From the NCBI GenBank assembly GCA_031280335.1, contig JAITGZ010000126.1, positions 1 to 6,110 of the forward strand: a stretch of DNA of 6,110 nt. The letters run 5' to 3'. The notes beneath the pieces were generated by a model. The model was not told the origin of the DNA, made no database searches, and saw only the letters and a program-made list of their open reading frames with translations. Made by a program: the position numbers and the translations under genes. Below, one piece after another: positions 1 through 6,110 of this stretch (position 1 is its first letter; each line of letters opens with the position of its first letter). This stretch comes from Deltaproteobacteria bacterium. GTDB taxonomy: Bacteria > Desulfobacterota > Desulfovibrionia > Desulfovibrionales > Desulfovibrionaceae.

Positions 1-1267
1 CACCGTTGCAATGATCACCGATTTTGCTATGGATTTGATAGGCAAAATCCACCGGAGTGGCTTTGTCGGGCAGTTCTTTTACTTCTCCCTGCGGGGTGAA
101 GACATAAATTTCATCTTTAAACAGATCCATGCGCAGGGAGCGCAAAAACTCCTTGGAGTCGCTCTCCATCTTCTGCCAGTCCAACATCTCCCGCAGCCAC
201 TGAAAATGCCCCACATCCCTGGCCTTGACCCGCCCGCCATCCTTATACAGCCAGTGAGAAGCCAGGCCGTTTTCGGCCAGATAATCCATCTCCGCCGTGC
301 GTATCTGTATCTCCATGCGCTCACCGCGCAAACCGGCCACCGTGGTGTGCAGGCTCTGATACATGTTGCTCTTGGGCATGGATATATAATCCTTGAACCG
401 GCCGGGTACCGGTCGCCATGTGGCGTGCGCCAAGCCCAACACGGTATAGCAGTCCTTTTTTTCGTTCACGATCACCCTGAAGGCGATAATGTCGTGCATG
501 TCGGCCAAGGCCAGCTTTTGCTCCTCCTGCTTGCGGAAAATACTGTAGCAATGCTTGATCCTGCCCTTGACCGTTCCCTCTACGCCCCCCTCGGCAATCA
601 TCCGGCGCAGTATATCAATCACCTCGGCTATATAGGCGTTGTCAGCGGAACTGTGCCGGTCAATCCAGTCCATAATCTGAGCGTAGGCGTCCGGGCGCAG
701 GTATTTAAAACTCAAATCCTCCAGCTCCAGCTTGATGCGGTGCAGGCCCATGCGGTTTGCCAGAGGGGCATAGATATCCATGGTTTCCCCGGCCACGCGC
801 AGCTGCTTTGCAGGAGGTTGGTGCTGTAAGGTGCGCATGTTGTGCAATCGGTCGGCCAGCTTGACTATGCTGACCCGTATGTCTTCGCTCATGGCCAGGA
901 TCATTTTGCGGATGTTCTCCGCCTGCTGCGCCTCTTTGCTGTCAAAGGAAAGCATACTGATCTTGGTTACCCCGTCCACCACATTGGCTACTTCTTCGCC
1001 AAAAGCCGCCTCAATGTCGCCTATGCCGACCTGGGTATCCTCCACCGTGTCATGCAACAGCCCGGCGATGATGCTGACGTCGTCCAGGTGCATATCCGCC
1101 AGGATATTGGCCACGGCCAGGGGATGCGACAGATAAGGCTCGCCCGAAAGACGGGTCTGTCCCGCGTGCATAGCAGCCGCAAAGACATAGGCCTTGCGGA
1201 TGGATTCCACATCAGCGTCGGGGCGGTGTCCGGACGCTTTATCCAAAACTTCCTGTATGCGGATCAT
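1..1267 (-). CDS. Bifunctional (p)ppGpp synthetase/hydrolase, RelA/SpoT (RSH) family, 3' end outside window
   Basis: Makes the alarmone (p)ppGpp from ATP plus GTP/GDP and degrades it, in the cytoplasm, to control the stringent response. The visible 422 residues contain an N-terminal HD hydrolase domain (about 20-175), a synthetase domain (about 225-340) and the first part of a TGS domain (from about 386, VFTP at 389-392). Hydrolase residues match those known from the Streptococcus RSH enzyme at a constant offset of five: R39, H48, the HD pair H72-D73, E76-D77 and D139 (in KLADRLHN). Synthetase residues are also present: D259 (HDIIAFR), Y303 and H307 (YQSLHTTV) and E319 (EIQIRT). The RFKD motif at 290-293 is the RXKD form typical of bifunctional enzymes, not the acidic EXDD form of synthetase-only RelA. 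The ATG overlaps the stop of the upstream solute-binding protein gene (ATGA), which fixes the start; the Shine-Dalgarno is weak (TTGAG). The family is usually about 700-750 residues, so the rest of TGS and the ACT region lie beyond the left edge. No lesion is seen. Whether to call it spoT, relA or rel cannot be decided here. Confidence 0.96.
   Translation of the reverse strand, partial: MIRIQEVLDKASGHRPDADVESIRKAYVFAAAMHAGQTRLSGEPYLSHPLAVANILADMHLDDVSIIAGLLHDTVEDTQVGIGDIEAAFGEEVANVVDGVTKISMLSFDSKEAQQAENIRKMILAMSEDIRVSIVKLADRLHNMRTLQHQPPAKQLRVAGETMDIYAPLANRMGLHRIKLELEDLSFKYLRPDAYAQIMDWIDRHSSADNAYIAEVIDILRRMIAEGGVEGTVKGRIKHCYSIFRKQEEQKLALADMHDIIAFRVIVNEKKDCYTVLGLAHATWRPVPGRFKDYISMPKSNMYQSLHTTVAGLRGERMEIQIRTAEMDYLAENGLASHWLYKDGGRVKARDVGHFQWLREMLDWQKMESDSKEFLRSLRMDLFKDEIYVFTPQGEVKELPDKATPVDFAYQIHSKIGDHCNG
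1264..1267 (-). other. ATGA stop/start overlap coupling the solute-binding protein and RSH genes
   Basis: On the minus strand the bases ATGA hold both the TGA stop of the binding-protein gene and the ATG of the RSH gene. Upstream of the RSH ATG there is only a weak purine run (TTGAG), so translation of the RSH gene is likely to depend at least partly on ribosomes finishing the upstream gene. The overlap is seen directly; the coupling is inferred. Confidence 0.85.
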
Positions 1268-2925
1268 GGCTCAAGCAAATTTCTGTATAATTGTTGTTGC
1301 GGCGGGGTCCACCACTCCGGCAGGTTGTACTCCACCCCCATGATCGGGGCCGGATCAAGGCCGCGGAAACGCCTATGCACGGCGGCAAAGCTGTAAGGCA
1401 CGTATAAAAAAAGGTAGGGCTGCTCTTCGTGCAATATCTCCTGAATGCGGTCATAGCACTTTTTGCGCAGAGTCAAATCAAAGGAGCCGCGCCCTGTCTC
1501 AATTAATGCATCGGCTTCGGCATTGCTGAAGCCGATAAAATTAAGCCCCCCCTCAAAATCATTGGAAGAGTGCCACACGCTGTGCAGGTCCGGATCCAGG
1601 GTGGTACTCCAGCCCAGAAGCAGGGCGTCAAAATATCTTTTATGCACAAAGTCGTTCAAAAAAGCGGCCCACTCCACAGTCCTGATCCTTACGACAATGC
1701 CAAGTTTTTTCAAATGGCTCTGGATGATCACCGCTGCCTTGCTCCGCTGCTCGTTACCCTGGTTTACCAGCAGGGTAAATTCAAAGCGTCGCCCGTCCTT
1801 GACCAATACCCCGTCCCGCCCCTTTTTCCATCCGTTTTCGGCCAAAATGGCCGCCGCAGCCTCCGGATCATGGGGGTAGGGCTGAATTTTGTCATTATAA
1901 ACCCAGGAACCAGGAGTATATGGACCGGTGGTATGCAGCCCCTGCCCGAAAAGCGCGCCGCTGATGATGTCGTCCTTGTTTATGGCCAGGGCCAGGGCAC
2001 GCCGCGTACTCTTATCGCTGAACAAAGGGCTTTTCAGGTTATAGCCCATAAAGGTATAGCCCAGGCTTAAATGTTTATATACCGTATAGCGCTCCGTAAA
2101 GGCAGTCTCCTCTGTCTGATAAACAAATTGCTGCGGCGTTAGGCTCATGGCATCGATTTTACCGGCCCGGAGTTCCATAAACATGGTGGTCATGTCCGGG
2201 ATCACGCGCAGCACCAGTCCGTCCAGATAAGGGCGACCCGCAAAATAACCAGGATTGGCCGCCAGGATCAGGCGCGAGCCCGGTTCCCAACTCTTCAGAC
2301 TGAAGGGGCCGCTGGTAACCGGCTTGCGCCGCAGGGGGGTGGTGCGCAAATCCTCCCCCTCCAGGGCATGTTTGGGGAGTATGTCGATCATCCAGCTAAT
2401 CAAGGCGCGGGCATAGGGGCGGTCATAGACCACCTCAAAATTCCAGCGGTCAATCCGGCGGAACTCCTTTACCCGCAGATAATCCCCGGCATAGGCTGTG
2501 GGCGTGTCCGGGTTAATCATCAACCTGTAGGTAAACTCCACATCGTCCACATCCAGGGGCCGGCCGTCCGCCCAAAACAAATCCCGGCGCAGGGCAAAAC
2601 GCAGACGCAACCCGCCGTCCAACACTTCATAAGACTCCGCCGCCTCGGTTTCTATTTCCGTATCCCGGTTATAGCGCAAGAGGCTGATATAAAGACGCCC
2701 GGTAACTTGAGAAGAGGCCGTATCCGAACTCAAAGCCGGGATAAGATTGCCAGGCTCGCCTATACTAGCTTCCACCCTGGCATCACCGTAAACCGGCGAG
2801 GTACCCTCCTTGGCCGAAGCGGCTGCGGCCGGAACGGGGAAAAATGAAAACAAAATAAAATTACACAGGTAATATACTGTAATAAAAAAAGATATTCCAC
2901 GAAAAACCCTGGTAAATTTAATCAT
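1264..2925 (-). CDS. Periplasmic ABC transporter solute-binding protein, family 5 (peptide/oligopeptide type)
   Basis: A 553-residue exported binding protein of the SBP_bac_5 family (DppA/OppA relatives), which captures peptides or similar solutes in the periplasm and hands them to an ABC permease. A Sec signal peptide is clear: basic start (K3, R6, R9), hydrophobic core at about 11-32, and an alanine-rich cleavage region ending ASA at 36-38. The only cysteine there (C21) has no lipobox, so a soluble periplasmic protein is expected. Family hallmarks follow: WADGRPL at 118-124 with DDVEFTY after it, RRALALAINKD at 307-317, then a PHDPEAAAAILAENGW stretch and a conserved C-terminal lobe. Length is normal for the family. 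The ATG at 2925 is preceded by AT-rich sequence with no good Shine-Dalgarno but gives the proper signal peptide, so it is preferred. No permease or ATPase gene is in the window; the next gene is the RSH enzyme, overlapping by four bases. Substrate cannot be told; dipeptide, oligopeptide, nickel or other family 5 ligands are all possible. Confidence 0.93.
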   Translation of the reverse strand: MIKFTRVFRGISFFITVYYLCNFILFSFFPVPAAAASAKEGTSPVYGDARVEASIGEPGNLIPALSSDTASSQVTGRLYISLLRYNRDTEIETEAAESYEVLDGGLRLRFALRRDLFWADGRPLDVDDVEFTYRLMINPDTPTAYAGDYLRVKEFRRIDRWNFEVVYDRPYARALISWMIDILPKHALEGEDLRTTPLRRKPVTSGPFSLKSWEPGSRLILAANPGYFAGRPYLDGLVLRVIPDMTTMFMELRAGKIDAMSLTPQQFVYQTEETAFTERYTVYKHLSLGYTFMGYNLKSPLFSDKSTRRALALAINKDDIISGALFGQGLHTTGPYTPGSWVYNDKIQPYPHDPEAAAAILAENGWKKGRDGVLVKDGRRFEFTLLVNQGNEQRSKAAVIIQSHLKKLGIVVRIRTVEWAAFLNDFVHKRYFDALLLGWSTTLDPDLHSVWHSSNDFEGGLNFIGFSNAEADALIETGRGSFDLTLRKKCYDRIQEILHEEQPYLFLYVPYSFAAVHRRFRGLDPAPIMGVEYNLPEWWTPPQQQLYRNLLEP

Positions 2926-3217
2926 ATTTATTTAAAGACTTGCGAATTTATATTATTCTGCTAGTTAAAGTGCAAATATTCAATATGCCGTCCGCCTGAA
3001 GCAACGCTAAGGACAACCGCCACGCGAATAGGTGTATCAGACAAGCTTCGGATTGTGAACCTGAACGGTTTAACTAAAAAACACGCCCGCCGGACAAACA
3101 CCGCTAGGCTGCTTTCATACGCGCTAAGAGCCGTGTCCCGGTCCGGAGCGCGGCAAATGTAAAAAACAAGAGGCCGTATCCCCAAAGCTCAATCATGTTC
3201 CACCAAGCACACAAATT
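2926..3217. other. Divergent intergenic region (292 bases)
   Basis: This stretch separates the leftward solute-binding protein gene from the rightward SNF2 gene. Its left end is AT-rich and holds the candidate leftward promoter; the remainder has more mixed composition. I see no tRNA, no convincing hairpin-plus-T-run terminator, no riboswitch-like structure and no repeat array. No good rightward promoter was recognised. A 74-codon frame starting with TTG on the minus strand (3185-2961) crosses it but has no ribosome binding site or recognisable protein pattern and would cover the candidate promoter. The rightward reading frame of the SNF2 gene is open back to a TAA at 3125 but has no ATG, GTG or TTG before 3218. 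Confidence 0.7.
2947..2975 (-). promoter_or_regulatory. Candidate sigma70-type promoter for the solute-binding protein/RSH pair
   Basis: On the minus strand a TTGCAC (2975-2970) is followed after exactly 17 bases by TATAAA (2952-2947). The -10 box matches consensus at five of six positions; the -35 matches at only three. A transcript would begin near 2940, about 15 bases before the ATG at 2925, giving a very short leader without a clear Shine-Dalgarno. The surrounding sequence is AT-rich, so chance matches are easier here, and the call is tentative. Confidence 0.4.
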
Positions 3218-6110
3218 ATGACTACCCCCGCTGAAAAAGACGCCCTATCGGCCGAATTGCTGTCAAACTTTATTCAGCACTCTGTTCCGGAATATTTTCT
3301 TGAGGATGCCAAAAGTCTGGCGGGAGACGATTACGCCTTTAAGGTCAATATCAAACGCGACAATGAACGCTATGAAATCAGCGGAACCATACAAGAAGAC
3401 AACCTTCAGATTTACAGTCCAAAAATCTTTTTATCTCTGACGGAAAAAGATCTGACGCATTCTTGCGACTGCAGCGCGGACAGCTTTTCTTTCCCCTGCC
3501 CGCACATAGCAGCCCTGGCTTTACGCGCCGATGGCCTCTTGAACAAACTGGGCAGCCGGGATCCGTCTGTGGATATAGCCCAGAACACAGAATGGCGGCA
3601 CAGTTTTCGCAACTTTTTCGCCGCCGAGATAGAGCCTGAACCCGGCAAACATTACCTTATCTTCCGCCTTTTTCCTGAACCGGGCCGTCTGCAGGCGGAA
3701 TTCTTCCGCGCCCGCCAAAACAAATCCGGGCTATCCGGCGTACACGGTGAAATAACTCTGGAGCAGATCATCGCCAACCCTTCCTGGTGCGATATTTCGC
3801 CTGAGCTGCCTGATATAGTCAGGCTCATCGGCCAGCACATGGATTATTTCGGGCACCGCGTTACCGTGCCGGACAGTCTGATGACCTGGTTCTTCTGGGC
3901 CATCAGGCATGAATATTATCTTTTTTGGAAAGACACCAATACCTATTGCCATATTTCCAACGCCGCAGTTGAACTCAAACTGCGCCCGGAGCTGGATGAA
4001 AACAACGCGCTGAAATTCAGCGTTTTTATGCACCGTAGCGAAAAGGCGGTGCCCATGCTGCCGGAGAATACCCTGCATGGACGCATGCCCACCTGGATTT
4101 GCTGGAAACAGAGCTTTCACCAGGTACACACCACCTTGGACATCAGGCTGATTCATGAGATATTGCAACACCCGCCGGTTATTCCGCAAAAAGACCTCTC
4201 GGAATTCCTGGATCGGGTCTGGACGCGCATACCTTCTTCGGCCCTTTACGGCGAAGAGGAGTTTCTGCAAGGCATCCAGCCGGTGTTCATGCCCGCCGAA
4301 TACAGGCCCAGACTGTTTCTGGATGAGGAAGGCAGCCTTCTGACCATGCAGATTCAGAACATCTATGAGACCACGCACGGTGAATTTATAATTAACGGTC
4401 CCAATCCGGAATTCAAGACAGGCAGCTATTCCTTTGAAGGGATGACCTTTTTGCTCCATCGCGCCCACCAGCAGGAGACCGAATTGATCAATACCCTGGT
4501 GGATATGAAATTTCAGCCCCGTTCCAGCAAGCAGTGGTTTCTGGAGCAGGAGGACGCCATCAATTTTCTGCTGGACGCCTACCCTAAACTGATCACCAAA
4601 TATCGCGTCTATGGCGAAAAAAATCTCAGCCGCTACAAAGTGCGTCTCTCCAAACCCACCATCAGCGCTGTGGTGGAAAGTAACGAAAAAGAAAAATGGT
4701 TCGATCTGAAAATAGACATCCAATACGACGGGCAGAGCGTGGCCCTGGAAAAAATATGGAAGGCCTGGCTGGAAGGCAAGCGTTACACCCAGCTCAAAGA
4801 CGGCTCTTACACCAGCCTGCCTGAAACATGGCTGGAAAAAATCGCCCACAAGCTCCAGGCCCTGGGCCTGGACCCCTCCGCGCCGCCCAAGAGCGCCTTC
4901 AAACAGTTTGAAGCCCCTGTGCTGGACAGCTTGCTGGAAGAAATGCCCAGCGCCAGCACCGATTCCTTTTGGGATGCCCTGCGCTCCAAGATACACAACT
5001 TCAAACAGATTGAACCGGTACGCAACCCCAACGGACTTAACGCCGAACTGCGCGCCTACCAGCGGCAGGGCGTGGCCTATCTGAACTTTTTGTACGAATA
5101 CGGCTTCGGCGGCATTCTTGCGGATGAGATGGGGCTGGGCAAAACCGTGCAAACCCTCACCTTTTTGCAATACATGATTGAAAAGGGCGAGGAAGGCCCC
5201 AACCTGATTGTTGTGCCCACCTCCGTCCTGCCCAACTGGGAACGCGAGGCGGAGAAATTCGTGCCCGGCATGAGCAAGCTGGTCATCTACGGCAACAAAC
5301 GCCAAGGCATGTTCAAAAAAATCGCCCGTTCCAATCTGGTGATCACCACCTACGCCCTGCTGCGGCGCGACCTGGACGAACTGCAAAAATTTGAGTTCAA
5401 CAGCGTCATCCTGGATGAAGCGCAAAACATCAAAAACCCCCAGACCATAACCGCCGTTTCCGTGCGTAACATCAAGGCCCGTATGCGTCTTTGCCTTTCC
5501 GGAACGCCCATTGAAAACAACCTTTTTGAACTATGGTCCCTCTTCGAGTTTCTCATGCCGGGCTTTCTGGGGGCGCAGACCGCCTTTCAGCGCGGCGTGG
5601 TAAAACCTATAAAAGATGGCGACAATGACACCCTGGATTTTCTGCGCGCCCGGGTCAAGCCTTTTATCCTGCGCCGCACCAAAGCCGAGGTGGCCAGGGA
5701 CCTGCCGCCCAAAATCGAAAACATCACTTATTGCGGCCTGGAAGAGGAACAGGCCGAGCTTTACGCCATGCTGGCCAAAAAACTCCGCGACAAGGTGCTG
5801 AACGATGTGAACCAGCAAGGTATGGCCAAAAGTCATATATCCATCCTGGATGCCCTGCTCAAGCTGCGTCAGATCTGCTGCCACCCCCGCCTGCTCAAAC
5901 TGGATCTGCCCGACCTGCACACCAATATACCCTCAGGCAAATTCGACGCCTTCAAGGACATGGTTACGGATATAGTGGAAGAAGGACACAAGGTGCTGGT
6001 CTTTTCCCAGTTCGTGCAAATGCTGCATATTATCCGCGGCTGGCTGCAAATGCAGCACATACCCTTCTCTTACCTGGACGGCAGTAGCAAAGACCGCTTT
6101 GAGCAGGTTG
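3218..6110 (+). CDS. SWIM zinc-finger SNF2-family helicase-like ATPase, 3' end outside window
   Basis: A Swi2/Snf2-type double-stranded DNA translocase, cytoplasmic, expected to use ATP to move along DNA or displace bound proteins; the cellular role of bacterial members is poorly defined. The visible 964 residues show an N-terminal SWIM zinc finger (C83-x-C85-x8-C94-x-H96), a long middle region, a segment resembling the bacterial SNF2-associated domain (about 487-560, with KWFDL, W494, and a YTQLKDGSY stretch), then the ATPase core. Core motifs in order: LRAYQ (611-615), Walker A DEMGLGKT (636-643), PTSVLPNWE (motif Ia), Walker B DEAQ (733-736), LSGTP (760-764, motif III), LRRTK (818-822), LRQICCHPRLL, KVLVFSQF (from 925, motif IV) and YLDGS (from 952). 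The frame is unbroken. Motifs V and VI, including the arginine finger, lie beyond the right edge; family proteins of this build are about 1,050-1,100 residues, so roughly a hundred are missing. ATG 3218 is the first possible start in the frame, although no Shine-Dalgarno precedes it. Confidence 0.95.
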   Translation, partial: MTTPAEKDALSAELLSNFIQHSVPEYFLEDAKSLAGDDYAFKVNIKRDNERYEISGTIQEDNLQIYSPKIFLSLTEKDLTHSCDCSADSFSFPCPHIAALALRADGLLNKLGSRDPSVDIAQNTEWRHSFRNFFAAEIEPEPGKHYLIFRLFPEPGRLQAEFFRARQNKSGLSGVHGEITLEQIIANPSWCDISPELPDIVRLIGQHMDYFGHRVTVPDSLMTWFFWAIRHEYYLFWKDTNTYCHISNAAVELKLRPELDENNALKFSVFMHRSEKAVPMLPENTLHGRMPTWICWKQSFHQVHTTLDIRLIHEILQHPPVIPQKDLSEFLDRVWTRIPSSALYGEEEFLQGIQPVFMPAEYRPRLFLDEEGSLLTMQIQNIYETTHGEFIINGPNPEFKTGSYSFEGMTFLLHRAHQQETELINTLVDMKFQPRSSKQWFLEQEDAINFLLDAYPKLITKYRVYGEKNLSRYKVRLSKPTISAVVESNEKEKWFDLKIDIQYDGQSVALEKIWKAWLEGKRYTQLKDGSYTSLPETWLEKIAHKLQALGLDPSAPPKSAFKQFEAPVLDSLLEEMPSASTDSFWDALRSKIHNFKQIEPVRNPNGLNAELRAYQRQGVAYLNFLYEYGFGGILADEMGLGKTVQTLTFLQYMIEKGEEGPNLIVVPTSVLPNWEREAEKFVPGMSKLVIYGNKRQGMFKKIARSNLVITTYALLRRDLDELQKFEFNSVILDEAQNIKNPQTITAVSVRNIKARMRLCLSGTPIENNLFELWSLFEFLMPGFLGAQTAFQRGVVKPIKDGDNDTLDFLRARVKPFILRRTKAEVARDLPPKIENITYCGLEEEQAELYAMLAKKLRDKVLNDVNQQGMAKSHISILDALLKLRQICCHPRLLKLDLPDLHTNIPSGKFDAFKDMVTDIVEEGHKVLVFSQFVQMLHIIRGWLQMQHIPFSYLDGSSKDRFEQV

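Noticed and set aside
11..829. A 272-codon open frame on the plus strand opposite the RSH gene.
   Set aside because: It is codon-aligned with the well-conserved RSH coding sequence on the other strand, and its protein has no recognisable motif. It is a codon-usage shadow.
842..1396. A 184-codon plus-strand open frame crossing the RSH/solute-binding protein junction.
   Set aside because: It lies opposite the conserved RSH N-terminus and the C-terminus of the binding protein, both clearly coding on the minus strand.
2962..3076. An 8-base inverted repeat TAGTTAAA (2962-2969) / TTTAACTA (3069-3076), one arm inside the candidate promoter spacer.
   Set aside because: The arms are 99 bases apart, and an 8-base match of this kind is expected by chance roughly once in a region this size. 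An operator or loop role is not supported.
3089..3147. Short complementary arms CCGGAC (3090-3095) and GTCCGG (3141-3146) considered as a terminator or attenuator.
   Set aside because: The stem is only six bases with a loop of about 45, there is no T-run, and no gene ends nearby.
2961..3185. A 74-codon TTG-started frame in the intergenic region, minus strand.
   Set aside because: It has no clear ribosome binding site and no recognisable protein features, and it runs across the candidate promoter of the next gene. It may be chance or a worn remnant, but nothing supports it as a gene.
3731..5425. A 564-codon open frame on the minus strand opposite the SNF2 gene.
   Set aside because: It is in exact codon register with the SNF2 frame, so its stops can only come from TTA, CTA or TCA codons in that gene. 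It ends at a CTA codon (3731-3733) and could extend up to the next CTA (5531-5533). Avoidance of these rare Leu and Ser codons explains the openness, and its translation shows no family pattern.
3218..6110. The SNF2 ATPase as part of an anti-phage system such as DISARM.
   Set aside because: No methyltransferase, nuclease, phospholipase-D-like or other defence partner is in the window, and SWIM-SNF2 proteins are common in bacteria outside defence loci.

Overview
The window reads as ordinary chromosome from a Gram-negative bacterium of moderate GC content. It holds three protein genes and one divergent intergenic region. The left half carries a leftward pair on the minus strand: a periplasmic peptide-type ABC solute-binding protein (2925 to 1264), followed directly by a RelA/SpoT-family (p)ppGpp synthetase/hydrolase (from 1267 running off the left edge). 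The right half carries one long rightward gene (from 3218 running off the right edge) for a SWIM zinc-finger SNF2-family helicase-like ATPase. The protein style, a SpoT/Rel-type bifunctional enzyme beside an exported solute-binding protein, would suit a Desulfovibrio-like Desulfobacterota. That placement is an impression and not proven by anything in the window.

Layout: 1-1267, RSH gene, N-terminal 422 residues (both catalytic domains and the start of the TGS domain). 1264-2925, complete 553-residue family 5 solute-binding protein. Its TGA stop overlaps the RSH start codon in an ATGA junction, so the two are almost certainly co-transcribed and probably translationally coupled. 2926-3217, a 292-base divergent intergenic region, AT-rich at its left end, with one plausible sigma70-like promoter for the leftward pair and no recognisable RNA gene or terminator. 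3218-6110, SNF2 gene, first 964 residues; it stops between helicase motifs IV and V.

Functionally, the leftward pair joins an extracytoplasmic peptide or oligopeptide receptor to the enzyme that makes and breaks the starvation alarmone. Such a pairing could tie nutrient capture to the stringent response, but only the gene arrangement supports that. The SNF2 protein is transcribed away from the pair and has no visible link to it. I found no mobile element, CRISPR array, RNA gene, or new multi-gene system. The long open frames opposite the RSH and SNF2 genes are explained by codon usage.
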